DNA of 64,000 nucleotides from Quillaja saponaria (lineage: Eukaryota; Streptophyta; Magnoliopsida; Fabales; Quillajaceae): contig CM055611.1 of the NCBI GenBank assembly GCA_029379385.1, positions 23,278,092-23,342,091 of the forward strand, given 5' to 3'. Made by a program: the position numbers and the translations under genes. Below, piece after piece: positions 45,129 to 57,606 of the stretch (positions are counted from its first letter, which is position 1; the number at the start of each line of letters is the position of its first letter). A model generated the notes under the pieces. That model saw nothing but the letters and a program-made list of their open reading frames with translations. It made no database searches and had not been told where the DNA came from.

Positions 45129-47584
45129 CAGTCATCTTCTAAAAGATATTTGTTTATCCAATTTGCACGAATTGTCTCATGACTTACTATCATGGATAGT
45201 ATCAACTGGGAGGTTTAGAAGAATTGTTGTGCATTGCTTCCCAACAAGATAAAAAGGGAACAAATTCTTAAACGGGATGCAACATTTGTGTCGAACTTTC
45301 TGCTGAAGAAAGGTGATTATCTTTCTTCCATTTGTCTCCTTTTCGGGTCTGTTTATGGGTGGTAGTGGGTTCTGGGAATTTTATTAATACTTTTAAACTT
45401 TGAGGACGTTTATATATTCTGTGCTGCCTTTGAATCTCTTATGAAATGATGATTCGTGAAGTTAGGTTATGAGTATATTTCTATTAATCAATAGTGGTTA
45501 TTGCTTTATATTTACTTTGTTATAATTCCCTTTAATATTCTGGATGATACTGTATCGAAGTGATTGTAATAGAAGAAAATTTGATTTGAGTTATAGAATT
45601 TGATTCTGTACAGTATTATATAATCTTTGCTATCTTCTTCTTAGTCCTTACTCTGTTATTTAGAGAGATGTCCTTGCCTCCTGGTCTGACATTTGCTGTG
45701 GTCATGTTAATACAAGTAATATGGAATATGATACATTGAAAAAAGAGAGGGAAATTTTCGTGTTAGTAGAAGCTGTTCTGCTTCCATGGTCGTATTCTCT
45801 AATTGATGTTAGAAGTGAAACTGAGGTTAAGCATATCTGCTCACTCTGCTCAACCTGAGTATTGCTTACATGTTGTTTGTTGATGCACATTACTATTTTT
45901 AATGCCTAATTTTAACTTGTACTTGCCTGATTTTCTTTATAAGGGCTTCTTTAGATAGATGAAAAGGTATGAAATATTGAGGGTTTATTTAATGGTCAAG
46001 AACTAGAACCACTAGAAACGTCAACCCAATGAGCAGTATCAAAACTATACATATCACCACCAGATTGCCTTCTAGTTTGACATTGGGAAAGGTTTTCAAA
46101 GTTTACAGATTTATATAGGGCTATATCATAGTTAGTTCCCCTGTTCTTTACTGTCACATTGATAAGATTCTTTCGCATCAAGTGGCCTCGGGTCAGGTCA
46201 GGTGTGCCAAGATGAGTGATTGTGAAGACTTTGAATAAAAGTTGGTATGTATGGTTTCTTCCATTGTTATATCTAACATAAACCTCTATTTCTTTTTTAA
46301 TGGTTGGTGGATGTCGATTTCTGAAGGAGTTGTGATGGGAAGGCTTCTTTAAGATTGGTATTCGAGCACCAGCATAGCAGTATTAATGAGCTGGCATACC
46401 AGATCCCGAGGCACAGAATGTATCTAAATGAAAACCTTCTCTCGAATTTCAATTAGCTTTCAATTTTTTCATTCTTTTGGTTTTCCGAAACGTTGGAGAA
46501 AGTAGAGTTCATTATCTTTAGGCCTTCTGGATTACTTCAATCCTCAGGATTGATATTCGTGCATGTCTGGCTGTCTTGCTAACTTTAATGTTATTTGTAT
46601 TATGGCTATGGTGCTCTGCACTGTTATGGATTAATGGGGTGATCTTGTTTAATTTTTGATTTCATGTTGGGGGGTGAATTAGAAGAATCTAGGTAGGACT
46701 GTGTTACTGATTGTTGGGGAGGAAACACCCTAGTTGTGGCGTAGATGGAGGAGTTAATTGGTTGCATGTTTTTTAGCTTCAAGAATTTCTGTCTAACTAT
46801 GACTATGGTTAAATAGGAATTGTTCTTGCTTTTGTTAAGTTACGTTTTTAATTAAGTTGTTTGTTTGTTGCAGGTGGGCTGGATGATTTCCTGACTTAAC
46901 CTGGTTTTTTGTAAGTTTATATACTGAAGTTAGAGATCTTCCTTGCTAAATTCTCATTTCACTATTTGGATGCAGTTTTCTAGCTTTTTTATTTTTATTT
47001 TTTCGCTAAGAAGTTTACTGGCTTTTTAAATACTGGTTTTCTAAAAGTAGTTTACGGTATAGGATAATACAACTTGATCCCAAACAGGGGAGGGAGAAAC
47101 TGATTGATTAGACTATGTGGATGTGTGTTTGAAATCTATCATAATTAATTCTTGCACATGCTCGCTATGGTTGCATTTGAAGTGGAGTTAAAAAGGTTTA
47201 AGATCATTTTATTTTAAAGTGTTATTTGTTTGGATAATTCAAAAAACATTGGTTTGTGATCATGTTTAGAGAGGTTATTTTGTGTAAAAATTATCAAAAT
47301 GATAGTTGAGTGGTTTTGTTTCTTTTTTATTAAAGTGTTTTATTTTTATTATGTTTTTATATTAATTGAAAGTAAATTTATTTTTTATTCAGTTTTATTT
47401 TTAATTGAAATTAAATGTAATCAAAATAAAATATATAAATTTAATTGTAAATAATAAACTTGAATGAAAAATTATACCTCTAATTAAAATTACAAATTAC
47501 AAAATAAGACTTAAAATTAAAATTAGTGATAAAAATAAATAAAGGTCAAAATTTTATTGTTGGTAAACTTAAAAAGAAATAAAA
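45129..47584. other. Unassigned sequence
   Basis: Less AT-rich in places, with donor/acceptor-like motifs (for example 'gttgcaggtggg' near 46870) suggesting remains of an intron-containing gene, but no protein family recognised on either strand. Confidence 0.35.
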
Positions 47585-47905
47585 ATTTATTTATTTGAAT
47601 GTTTGGTCACCACTAATGGTCATATTTTTGGAAATAGGGAGGAATATAATTAGAGATTTGGTATAAATTTTGAGGGAATTTTAGTAAAATTAGGTTAGGG
47701 ATAACGTAACAATTATAAAAACCGGACAAGGATAAAATGGGAAAGAAAATAAAAAACTGCAGTTCGGCAATAATGTTGCGAAATTGTAGCATTTTAGACT
47801 TGGCGACTAAGACCGTTGGAGCAGCGGGACGCGGGCTGCGGCAAAACGGCCTCGGGCAGTGCCGCAACGCAGCTGAAATGCTATCCCAAACAAGGCGATA
47901 ATCAC
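47585..47905. mobile_element. Possible MITE
   Basis: Begins near 'gtttggtcaccac' and ends near 'ctatcccaaacaagg', the form of hAT-like ends carrying a TTTGG/CCAAA pair, and encloses an unusually GC-rich patch (47800-47880). Terminal repeats are not clear enough to be sure. Confidence 0.3.
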
Positions 47906-48475
47906 AAACAGAAGAAATATGATTTTGTGCATGTCACCACCCTTTCAACATCTTTTAGTTTGACAGTATTACCCTTTTAATTTATAGGCCTCCTTTGACC
48001 TGTCAGTCTTCAACCAAACGAAACTCTTCATTCTATTTTTATTTCCCCATATTTTCTCTCTCGACATATAAAGCACATCTTATTCAGTCCATAAATCTTG
48101 CAGTATAATACCTTCATCGAGGAATTCTCTTTCCAATAACTATGAATAAAGTGATAGGAAAATCTATCTCTGTCTAGAGCTTTCTATGATTTACATTCAA
48201 TTTCAAAAAGGTGAAACTATGGATTATGAATCAGTTTCTTATTTATAGTCTAATAGTTTCTTCTGCACATGTCTACTTTGATCTTAGATTACTGAAAATT
48301 TATTAATTAAAAAAAAAAAAAAAAAAAAAAAACAAGAGAAAGATCATCATTGACAATCAATATAGTTTAAGAAATTTAAATAAAGAACCCAATTTATTAG
48401 TGAAAGGAAAAATTAGGGTTGTTGTGACTAAAAATTTGTATATCAGACCTCCATTTTCAAAATCATATTTGTTTA

Positions 48476-48660
48476 ACCATCCTTTTGACTGTTTTGCCTT
48501 CTGATTTAGGTAGTCGATCAATGAAGTTCATTGAAAGGGAAGACCATATTCTTTGGGGAATATGAAGAGGCTGCATTAATCTCAGATAGGGTAATGAAAC
48601 CTTTAGCAAATATCACAAGTTCTGATGAATGTTCTGACATACTTCTGCATTCCGTTAGAA
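48476..48660 (-). pseudogene. Gypsy integrase fragment
   Basis: Minus strand reads MQKYVRTFIRTCDIC, then (other frames) LQPLHIPQRIWSSL, SMNFIDRLPKSEGK. This is the zinc-binding end and the start of the catalytic core of a Ty3/gypsy integrase. The position normally occupied by the first catalytic Asp (SMDF) is Asn. Frameshifted and directly joined to a glycosyltransferase fragment. Confidence 0.75.
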
Positions 48661-48689
48661 AACTGCAGACAATCTTTTCGTGGTTTTAT

Positions 48690-49025
48690 CACAAGCACAT
48701 CTTTATCAGTCAACCCCATTTCTTTTCGGACTGAATCGCGCAACAATTGCCTTTTCTCAGACGTATTTTCAGTGCTGAAAGGTGGAGTATTGAGTGTACA
48801 AGGAATGCAAGCTACAAAAGCCATTTCATCAACAGACAGTGGAATAACTGCAGGCTGGGATCTGAGCTTTATGCTTTCTTCTTTGTACCATTGTAGCCAT
48901 TGTTTAGACTGTGATTCAGGTAGAAAAATCATCATTTTTACTCTGTGAAGGACAGCCTTTGATCTATCAAAATACTCTTTTCGGTTTTCCATGATCCACC
49001 AAGCAACTTGGCTTCCCCCAGCCGG
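48690..49025 (-). pseudogene. GT4 glycosyltransferase fragment 1
   Basis: Minus strand reads AGGSQVAWWIMENRKEYFDR, MIFLPESQSKQWLQWYKEE, IKLRSQPAVIPLSVDEMAFV, then RQLLRDSVRKEMGLTDKDVL. This is one internal exon of the plant family-4 glycosyltransferases like At3g15940/At1g52420 (substrate not established). The rest of the gene is absent on either side, and the frame runs on into gypsy sequence. Confidence 0.82.
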
Positions 49026-49386
49026 AAAATGATCAATATATTATTCTAAAACAAAAGAAGCTGCTTGTGAGTTATAATCCTTCCACGACGAAATGCATAA
49101 AAGCCAAAGGCGATAACTAATAAGATATACATCCAAACATGTAAGGAGGTGGGATCAGTTTTATTTTATTTGTGGAAGACAATATTTTACACAAGATATA
49201 AAACTAGTTTGTTTTAAAGTGTAAATAAAATTTCTTTATTTTAAAAAAAAAAAAAAAACATACCGTGAAGGATATAAAATTTTTGTTATTATTCTATTTA
49301 GAAAGAAGTTTGAGCTTTTCAGTAAGCTAACTGGAATATAAAGATGTTATGATACTTTCTCTTCAAAATTGGGTTGGAGGGGGAGA

Positions 49387-49850
49387 TTGTTGTGATAGTC
49401 CAGAAGCACAAAGGTTAGACTTTATGGTGCTTTGGCAGCCCTTGCCATTTCTCCTTTATGTGGAAACATTTAAGCTAGGATGTTTTGTCAAAGAGAGTAT
49501 TAATTCTCTTGTCTCCCACCTATATGCAATTACTCGTGTAGGTGAGTTTTGCACTTACAGATAGATGTGCAAGTGAAAGGTAAAAAGATAAGAAGCAGAA
49601 AGGCAAGGCAAGTAAAGTGCTGTGAAATATTAAGAGCAAGTGTGTGTGAGAGATAAAATAGTAAAAAAATATTCGTTCTAAGTCGTGTGTAATTTAAGTC
49701 GTGTGTAAGTATTAATTATGAGCTATAATTTTTGAGTATATATGTATATTGAATTATTTATTTAATGATATATATATATCTCTAGTAATGACAAGGGAAG
49801 ATTTATTTGTATTCTTCTTTCAACTGTAAGAATTTTTCACGAAAATCTGG
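49387..49850 (+). mobile_element. Copia-like LTR
   Basis: A purine tract (ttggagggggagat) is followed by TGTTGTGATAGTCC, as at a copia 3' LTR start. 49620-49830 matches the LTR remnant at 30090-30300 ('gtgtgtgagagataaaatag', 'tctctagtaatgac'). Right edge uncertain. It lies between the two glycosyltransferase fragments. Confidence 0.6.
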
Positions 49851-49929
49851 TATTATTATTTTTCTGCCTCGTTACATTTTATTTTTTGTGGCTTGTTGGC
49901 CAATTGATTTATTCCCGCAGAAAATCCCA

Positions 49930-50123
49930 GCACAGACAGTGGAACAACTGCAAGCTGGGATCTGAGCTTTATGCTTTCTTCTTCGCACCATTGCAGCCAT
50001 TGTTTAGACTCTGATTCAGATAGAAAAATCATTATTTTTAATCTATGAAGAACAGCCTTTGATCGATCAAAATACTTTTTTCGGTTTTCCATGATCCACC
50101 ATGCAACTTTGCTTCCCCCAGCC
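49930..50123 (-). pseudogene. GT4 glycosyltransferase fragment 2
   Basis: Near-duplicate of 48690-49025 but ending at VVPLSV, where retroelement sequence takes over. Flanking sequence up to about 50330 also matches 49040-49240 ('ggaggtgggatca', 'gaagacaatattttacacaa'), so the pair arose by duplication of at least 0.4 kb. Confidence 0.8.
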
Positions 50124-50587
50124 GGAAATTGGTCAATATATTGTTCGAAAACAAAAAAAGCTGCTTGTGAGTTATAATTCTGCCACGAGGAAATGCATAA
50201 AAGCCAAAGGTCAGAACTAATAAGGAGGTGGGATCAATTTTTTATTATTTTATTTGTGGAAGACAATATTTTACACAAGATATAAAAAACTTAGTTTTAA
50301 AGTGTACATAAAATAAATAAATAAATCATATTATTGTTATAACCCTCACAATTTGATAATATAATAATCGAGTTTTAAAAATGATGTATAAAATTTTAGT
50401 TATGAAATAATAAACATATAAATAAATTAAATAAGTTACGATATAATTGAATATGCTAGAACTAAATAATTTAATATATATTTTAAGATATCATATATAA
50501 GTCGTCGTGGCGAAATAAATAATCTTTTTTTTTAAATAAACTAAAATAAAAGATTATTTGAGTCTATGAATATACATATACATACAT

Positions 50588-50595
<8 letters not shown>

Positions 50596-50625
<30 letters not shown>
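50596..50625. repeat. TA microsatellite
   Basis: About 14 TA units inside the outer LTR. Confidence 0.9.
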
Positions 50626-50629
<4 letters not shown>

Positions 50630-50904
50630 CCAAGATTAAATTTGAATCTTAATTTTAAAATCATTGATTTTGACCCCAGTTTTTGTGTAGTAAACAAGGT
50701 ATAATTGTAATTAAAAGTATAATGTAAATAATTGTTATAATCCTATATTTTACTTTAATTTTTAAGAGATTCATACATAACTTGTGTCAATAAGTGGATA
50801 AAATTTTACGCGAAGTGAAAGTAAAATAAATAAACAAGTATGTATATTATACATATATGTATACAAGTGGATAAATTTTATAATAAAATAAATAAACACT
50901 TATG

Positions 50905-50913
<9 letters not shown>

Positions 50914-50947
<34 letters not shown>
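50914..50947. repeat. TA microsatellite
   Basis: About 16 AT units inside the outer LTR; a shorter one follows at 51017-51038. Confidence 0.9.
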
Positions 50948-50950
<3 letters not shown>

Positions 50951-53520
50951 ACATATGTGAGTAGAAAAATTAATATTTATATTAGGGGTGGACATAAAAA
51001 GTTAAAATTTACGCATACATATATATATATATATATATAAATTTGATGGATGTGTCAAACGTATAAATAAAAGAATAATCATGCACCACCATTTTTATGG
51101 TGACTTGGACCTTGTTTCTTTTATTATTTATTTTCTCCTTTTTCTTCTATGTTGACTGACCCATTTGCTTTCCCCCTTGTGTTCCATAAATTTCTGCATT
51201 CTTCTTGATGGACCGAAGCTGCTACTCTTCTTCCTTTTCCTTGTTTTACTTGTCATAGTTAGTCTAGAATTGCATGGATTGAATGGGTCCAGTTGCTACC
51301 ATGAATTTCCTTTGCTTGGTGTCCATTCCCCTGTTCTTGTTGTGAGGAATTTTCCCTGTAGCCGTGCCCTGCTCCTGCTTCTTTCAATTGTTCCTTTTAG
51401 TTGGCCGTAAGTTTTTTTGTTTTCTTTCCTTTCGTAGGCCGTGGGGACTTTCTGGCAGCCATGGAGGTTTCTTGCATTTTCAGCTTTTTGGTTTCCTTTT
51501 TTTTCTTCCTTCACCTCCATGTGAGCCTAGCTGGGTATGGGTCTTAGATATTGGTGTGTGTGATTTTCAGCTCTAAGAAGGGAGACAACAGTTATAGACA
51601 AAAATTGAGGCAGCAGACTTGTGAGCTTTGAAATCTACCATGACCTTGGAGTTTTGGTGGGATGCTGTACGTGTTTGCTGCATTAAGTGATAGGTAAAGG
51701 CAGACCGCACTCTGTTTTCTTTATTCCCAACTTCTTGTAGTGGATTAAGGAAGCCGACAGTAGTTTGGACGTTTTTCTTCTCTTGTGGCCGACTAGCAAA
51801 AATCATTAGGAGGAAGATAGGTTGGCATTTAAGTGCCTTAGCATCAAGAGTAGATACGTGTTGGAATTTTCTTGCTATAAAATTATAGTTTAGCTAAGTT
51901 AGTCTTGCTAGTTTAAGATATGATGATCTCTTAATTTAGGTAAATAGTTTGGAGTTCTTTTAACTGCAGTTAAGGATGTGAAATTAGTGATTATGTATTG
52001 GAAATTATAGTTTGAAGATGAAATGGCTTATGAATTAGAGGAAGTGTTTAAAGTGAAATATAAGTTGTTGATTAATTCTAAATCACTAATACAATTTTGA
52101 ATTTAATTGGATTAGGAGTAATGATAGTGAATTAGTGTTGAAGTGAGGAGTATGAATTGGAGCTTGAAAATGTTGGAAAATAGGAGTTAAGTAGTTTTGA
52201 AGGGGGTGCAGGAGACAGATTTTGTGAGTAACATAAATTTGGTATTTCGAATGTTTTCAGGATTGAATTAAATTAAGAGTTCAAAAGATAAAATGTAGCT
52301 TATAGTCTTGATATATTGTCTGCAAAATTTCGTAGTCTTATTCCAAGTATGTTGTTATTTATAGGTGTTAGACTTCGGCTAGGTCAGGTAGGATTCGTAC
52401 TGTCCGGTTTTTGGTTCATGTAAGAAATTGAGTAGGTTAATGACAGATTCTAGGAAAAGTTTCTAAATAATAAAGATATATATACTTGTCTATTAATAAA
52501 ACCAATAAACGGAATCGGATTTCGTTTTTCCTAGAGAAAATTATGTTCAATTAACTAAGGTAAGGTCAAAGTTGTCAAAAATCCTGCATGTTGTAGAATT
52601 TGTTGCAACTTCAAACAATAAACTGTATTGATATACAAATTTAAAAATTACAAATGATATACCATTATAAATTTACATGTGTCTAGTATTTTATAAATTT
52701 TACGAAACTAGATTCTTAATTTCTGAGAATAAGATATGATTGTTAAAGTGGACACTGGTCCAAACTCAAGTTTGGACAGTTTCAATGTTTATACCTCACT
52801 AAGTGCTTTCTATTCTTTTTAATGATTTCTTATACCCTATGCTTTGTCAAGACATTTAAAATATTTTATCATTATTAACCCTATCACATAAAGTCCAATT
52901 CATATTAATTGGCATATAATAGCTTGATAGGAAACTTTCATAAAAGAACCTATACAAGATGAAATATAAGCTTAGTAACTAAAAGATTATAGCAATAACG
53001 TTTATGAACTAAATATTATTTGGGTATATGAATTTCAGTTCCAGATTCTAATGTGGATCTGATAAGATGCGGGGACGCAGGTGTGAGTGACGAATAAAAT
53101 CGATTTCAGGTGAATGGTTAATTGCTGCCTTTAGGGGCTAAATTAGTATGTGTGATTATATGTTTATTTGAATATGCATGATACATGAAAAGTAAGCTAG
53201 TGGAGTATTTCAGTAATTTGCTTGAATAATGTTTGCTTGATATTGGTTACTGTGTTAATATTGTTTGTGTTTGATAAGAGCCAACTCGTGAACATTTTCT
53301 GAAAAATGATTTTCTTTTCTGAAATTAAAAATCCAAGTGCACCTAGGATACTCTGATTTAAAAATTGTGAGAAATCTTGATTCTGATATATATTTTTAAA
53401 ATTGAATGCTCAGCCCCGATGGGATTGATTGTGTACTGGAAATTAATTTGGTGTGCGGGCGTGTACATGCCTGGCAGGGGGTGATATTGGTGTGCGGGGC
53501 TGGGTTACTCGTTGGCCCCT

Positions 53521-56500
53521 TGTTATAACCTAATAATTTAATGTCCATTATAGAATATTCGTATGTTGTTATGACCCTCACAATCCGGTAACAGTAATAA
53601 TCAAGTTTTAGAAATAATGTGTAAATTTTTAGTTATAAAATGACAAACATATAAACAAATTATGTAAGTAACAGTGCGATTAAATATCCTAGAACCTAAT
53701 CGCTTTGCGTACGTTTGGGATATGCTATGTAATCAGTCGTGGTGGATTAAATAATTATTTTTCATGAGTGTACTAAAATAAAAGATGATTTGAATTTATA
53801 AATATATATATACCAATATGTAATATGGACCACATAGTTAAAGTTTTGACTTCTTGACTTTGTATTTCATCTTATGTTATTCTATTTTGTTTTTTTTTCC
53901 TTGCCTTAGCTTGCTTGGCCGTTTGTGGCTTCCTTATTTATTTATTTATTTTTTTGTCTCCACCGCCTCTGCTTATGTTGACCTCCCCTGTTTCTGTCTT
54001 TATAATTCCCTTGCTGGCCGAAACTTCTAGCCTTTCCTTTTTGCTTGTGCAACTTCATTCCTCCTTGCTTGTAGCCGTGTATATGTGCTTGTGTGAGCCA
54101 ACTGCAGCCAAGGTTAGTCCACAACAGCTTTGTTTTAGCATCCAACCTTTTCCTCTCATCTCCTAGCTACCCTTTTACCATTGAGTTCTTGTTCTAGTAG
54201 CTGTAGCAGTAGCTTGGCCGAGAGACTCAATTGCTGCCAGCAGCAGCTTCCTCTTTGCCGTGCAGCTTTGTCCAACCTCCACTCCTGGCCCTTTCACCTG
54301 GTGGTTGAGATAGGAGGGTTCTTGAGGTGGTGGTGGCTAGGAGCACCTTTGCTGCACGCTGATTTTCTTCAAGCAGCAGTAGCCTCTTTGTCTTTTGATG
54401 GTAAATCTTCTAGCTTAGAATCCTAATTCTTTTGATGTTTGTGATTGTTTGATAACATAGGCTTAGGGATGAAGGAAATGTTGGATGAAAATTTAGGAAC
54501 AAAGGGTGATAATGGCGTCTAAGGGGTTAAAGGAAAGGAGGACCCTGAATTTAGTTGAATGGATGTTGGAATGATATAATTCAAATTCTTGATCAATTTG
54601 TAAATAACTAAACCAACTTTAGATTTAGTATTTGAAATATGAGTACGGTTGAAATTATGGATTAGTAGTAATTTTCTTGGTAAGTAAATCTATAGATATA
54701 CATACATATTAAGTGAAATAATGTAGGCACCTTAGGTATTTGATAAAATGTCCATAAGAAAATTTAATTGAGTATAATGAATAGAACTTGGCAGATTTCG
54801 TGGGTGAAAAAAACTCAATATTTTGAGTGTTTTTCGGAGAAGAATTAAATTAAGAGTTCAAAATATAAAATGTAGCTTATGGTCTTGAGATATTTTCTGC
54901 AAAATTTCATAGCTTGGTTCTAAATATGTTGCGAGTTATATCTATTAGACTCTGGTTGGGTCAGGTAAGATTCGTGGTGTCCTGTTTTAGGTTCATGTAA
55001 GAAATTGAGTAGGTTAATGACAGATTTTTGAAAAAGTTTCTAAATAATAAAGATATATATACTTGTCTATTAATAAACCCAACAAACGGAATTGGATTTC
55101 GTTTTTCCTAGAGAAAGTTATGTTCAATTAACTAAGGTAAGGTCAAAGCTGTCAACAATCATGCGTGTTGTACAATTTGATGCAACTTCAAATAATAAAC
55201 TGTATTGATATACAAACCTAAAAATTACAAATGATATACCATTATAAAGCTACATGTGTTTAGTATTTTATAAATTTTACAAAACTAGATTTGGAATTTT
55301 CTAGAGAAAGATACGACTGTTAAAGTGGACACTGGTCCAAACCTCAAGTTTAGGCAGTGTCAACATTCCTAACTTACCAAGTGCTTTTCAATCTTTTCTA
55401 ATGGTTTTCCCTATCCTATGCTTTGTCAAGACACTTAAAATGTTTTCTCCTTATTAACCTTATCACCTAAAATCAAAATCCATATTAATCGACATGAAAT
55501 AGCTTAAAGGAAAACTTACCTAATTAAACCTATATAAAGTGAGATATAAGTTTAGTAAGTAAAAGAGTGTAACAATAACGTTTATGAACTAAGTAGTATT
55601 TGGAATTATGAATTTCAGTTCCGAATTCCAATGTGAACTTGATGAGACGCGTGGACGCAAATGTGAGTGACGAATGGAATTGGTAACAGGTGAGTGGTTA
55701 ATTGTTGCCTTTAGGGGCTAGATTAATATGTGTGATTATATGTTTATTTGAATATGTGTGATATATGGAAAGTAAGCTAGTGGAGTATTTCAGGTAAATT
55801 GCTTGAATAATGTTTGCTTGATATTGGTTACTGTGATTGACATTGATTGTGTTTGATAAGGGTCCAACTCGTGAACATTTTCTGAAAAAAATGATTTTCA
55901 TTTCTGAGATTAAAAGTCCAGGTGCACCTTGGATACCCTGATTTGAAATCACGAGAAATTCTGATTCTGATAAATGTTTTCTAAATTGAGTGCTCAGCCC
56001 GGGTGGGATGGATTGTGTACGGAGATTACTTTGTTGTGCGGGCGCGTAAATGCCCGGTAGGGGGTGATATTGTTGTGCGGGGCTGGGTTACTCGTTGGCC
56101 CTTTGGTTGTTTTGTTTGATATCATTGCTCTGATAAATTTGTGATCTTGTGTATCATATGAATTGTGAATTTGGGAAACTTATAATGTGTATGTGTAATG
56201 TGAAATGTTATGTGAATCATGTTATATGATTTTATTATATATGTGATATGCTTGTGTTGTGTGATGCTAGTACCCTTTGGGTACGATTTTTCACTCACTG
56301 AGTCCGTAGGACTCATTCCTTTCCTGTGGTTATATTTTTTAGTAGCAGGACCTCAAAAGAAGTTAACCGCTAATATGAGGTTTTGCTAAGGATTTGACGA
56401 CAAGGTATGTCTCAGAATCTCATACTTGAAGTTAATGATGAAAGTTTGCAGTCACATTAAAACTGTGGGTGTCAAATGTGGTATGATGTAATGTTCAAGT

Positions 56501-56811
56501 ATTTGTTTTGTTGATGATGTGAACGGAGCAAAGCTCCTTATGGTCTTTATATTATGTTGAGTAATAAAAAGAATTTACGTGGGTGTATTTTAAGGCATGT
56601 TCCATATTGTAAGGAACTTCTGCCGAAATTTTTAGAAAGTGTGATTTTGCTGTAATTAACAAACTTTTAAATGTTAATTTTTGTCTTTATAATTTCTTGG
56701 TTTTATTCATTTGTGAGTCAAGAGTCATGATCATTCCTTTATTTGAGTCAGGGTTACGGAGGTTTGGTTACCATTCCTCCAACCAGTCATGCCTCCATGA
56801 GGGGTGTGACA
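53521..56811 (+). mobile_element. Inner solo LTR, 3291 bp, with perfect 5-bp target duplication
   Basis: Begins TGTTATAACCTAATAATTT and ends ATGAGGGGTGTGACA; flanked on both sides by CCCCT (53516-53520 and 56812-56816). The first 46 bp are followed by a second start-like TGTTATGACCCTCACAAT at 53567. A conserved block near 56290-56330 ('actcactgagtccgtaggac') is shared with 14250-14310. Likely polyadenylation region near 56560 (agtaataaaaag). No coding region; short Leu-rich frames (53915-54426) are compositional. Confidence 0.92.
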
Positions 56812-56955
56812 CCCCTTTAGTTGCTTTGTTTGATATCATTATTCTGATAAATTTGTGATCTTGTGTATCATGTAAATTGTGAATTTAATCAGGGTTACGG
56901 AGATTTGGTTACTATTTTCCGGCCAGTCATGCCTCCATGAGGGTGTGACAACTAT

Positions 56956-57248
56956 GAAGATTATATATGTGAATTTTTGATTATTTGATAATTGCTTAAG
57001 TATTTTACTGTCATTGTCATGTAGTTTTTTTATATTATTTTAAAGCGTAAGTAAAATTGAAGCTCAATAATGAAATACTTATTTTAATTTTTATAGTTAA
57101 CTTTTTTTTTAAAGATCTAGATAACATAAATGTTAAAAACTTACAAAAAAATATTTTACAATCAAATAAAAATAAATGAAATAGAAAATTTTTATTTCTT
57201 AAAATTCAAGGTCATGCATATGATAACTTATAATTTTATCAGCAATCT
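56956..57248. other. AT-rich spacer
   Basis: No gene recognised. Confidence 0.45.
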
Positions 57249-57371
57249 CGTCAAAATCTTCAATAGGAGGACAATCTTGTCAAAATCTTCATCAATAGGA
57301 GGACAATCTTGTCAAAATCTTCATCAATAGGAGGACAATCTTGTCAAAATCTTCATCAATAGGAGGACAAA
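57249..57371. repeat. 32-bp tandem repeat, four units
   Basis: Unit 'gtcaaaatcttcatcaatag' followed by 'gaggacaatctt'. The first unit is 29 bp (lacks 3 bases), the next are 32 bp and nearly identical. Ends about 240 bp before the CNL-G start. Confidence 0.93.
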
Positions 57372-57539
57372 TAGTTGTATAATTTATTTACATCTACTTT
57401 TATGTGAGCATGTTTATTATTTTCTAAATAATTAAGAATTATTTAATATTTTAGTGGTGCTTTTTAAAAGTCAATAGGCAGCTGCTCCCAGTAAGTCTCT
57501 CACTGACCACCACATTCACCCGGCCCTGACAACCACTCA

Positions 57540-57606
57540 TTTCTCTGATAGTCTTGCTTCTTGTTGGTTTCTTTGCTCTAATTTCCTCTGTTTTGTCTTA
57601 GAAGCA
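57540..57606 (+). promoter_or_regulatory. Proximal 5' flank of CNL-G
   Basis: About 57548-57600 matches 36440-36510 upstream of gene F (in reverse); beyond that the homology stops. The duplication that made G therefore carried only a short piece of the ancestral upstream region, and more distal control elements are different. Confidence 0.6.

Larger units (their letters stand above)
50335..56950 (+). mobile_element. Outer solo LTR, split by a nested solo LTR
   Basis: Runs from TGTTATAACCCTCACAAT at 50335 to ...GAGGGTGTGACA at 56950, flanked by attat (50330-50334) and actat (56951-56955), a 4-of-5 duplication. The LTR itself is 50335-53520 plus 56817-56950, about 3.3 kb, with an internal deletion near its 3' end. 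No gag-pol. The middle (51070-51850) is CT-rich and not shared with the other copies. Includes TA microsatellites. Confidence 0.82.

Noticed and set aside
48625..48948. 107-codon plus-strand frame
   Set aside because: Antisense to the glycosyltransferase fragment, which has clear family similarity.
51165..51410. Hydrophobic 81-codon frame in the outer LTR
   Set aside because: Same compositional explanation; no conservation between copies.
53915..54426. Two open frames in the inner LTR rich in Leu, Ser and Pro, one with a signal-peptide look
   Set aside because: They follow from CT-rich composition, are not shared with the other LTR copies and resemble no known family.
57249..57371. CRISPR-like array of 32-bp repeats
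   Set aside because: Units are directly adjoining with no spacers, in a plant nuclear context; it is an ordinary tandem repeat.
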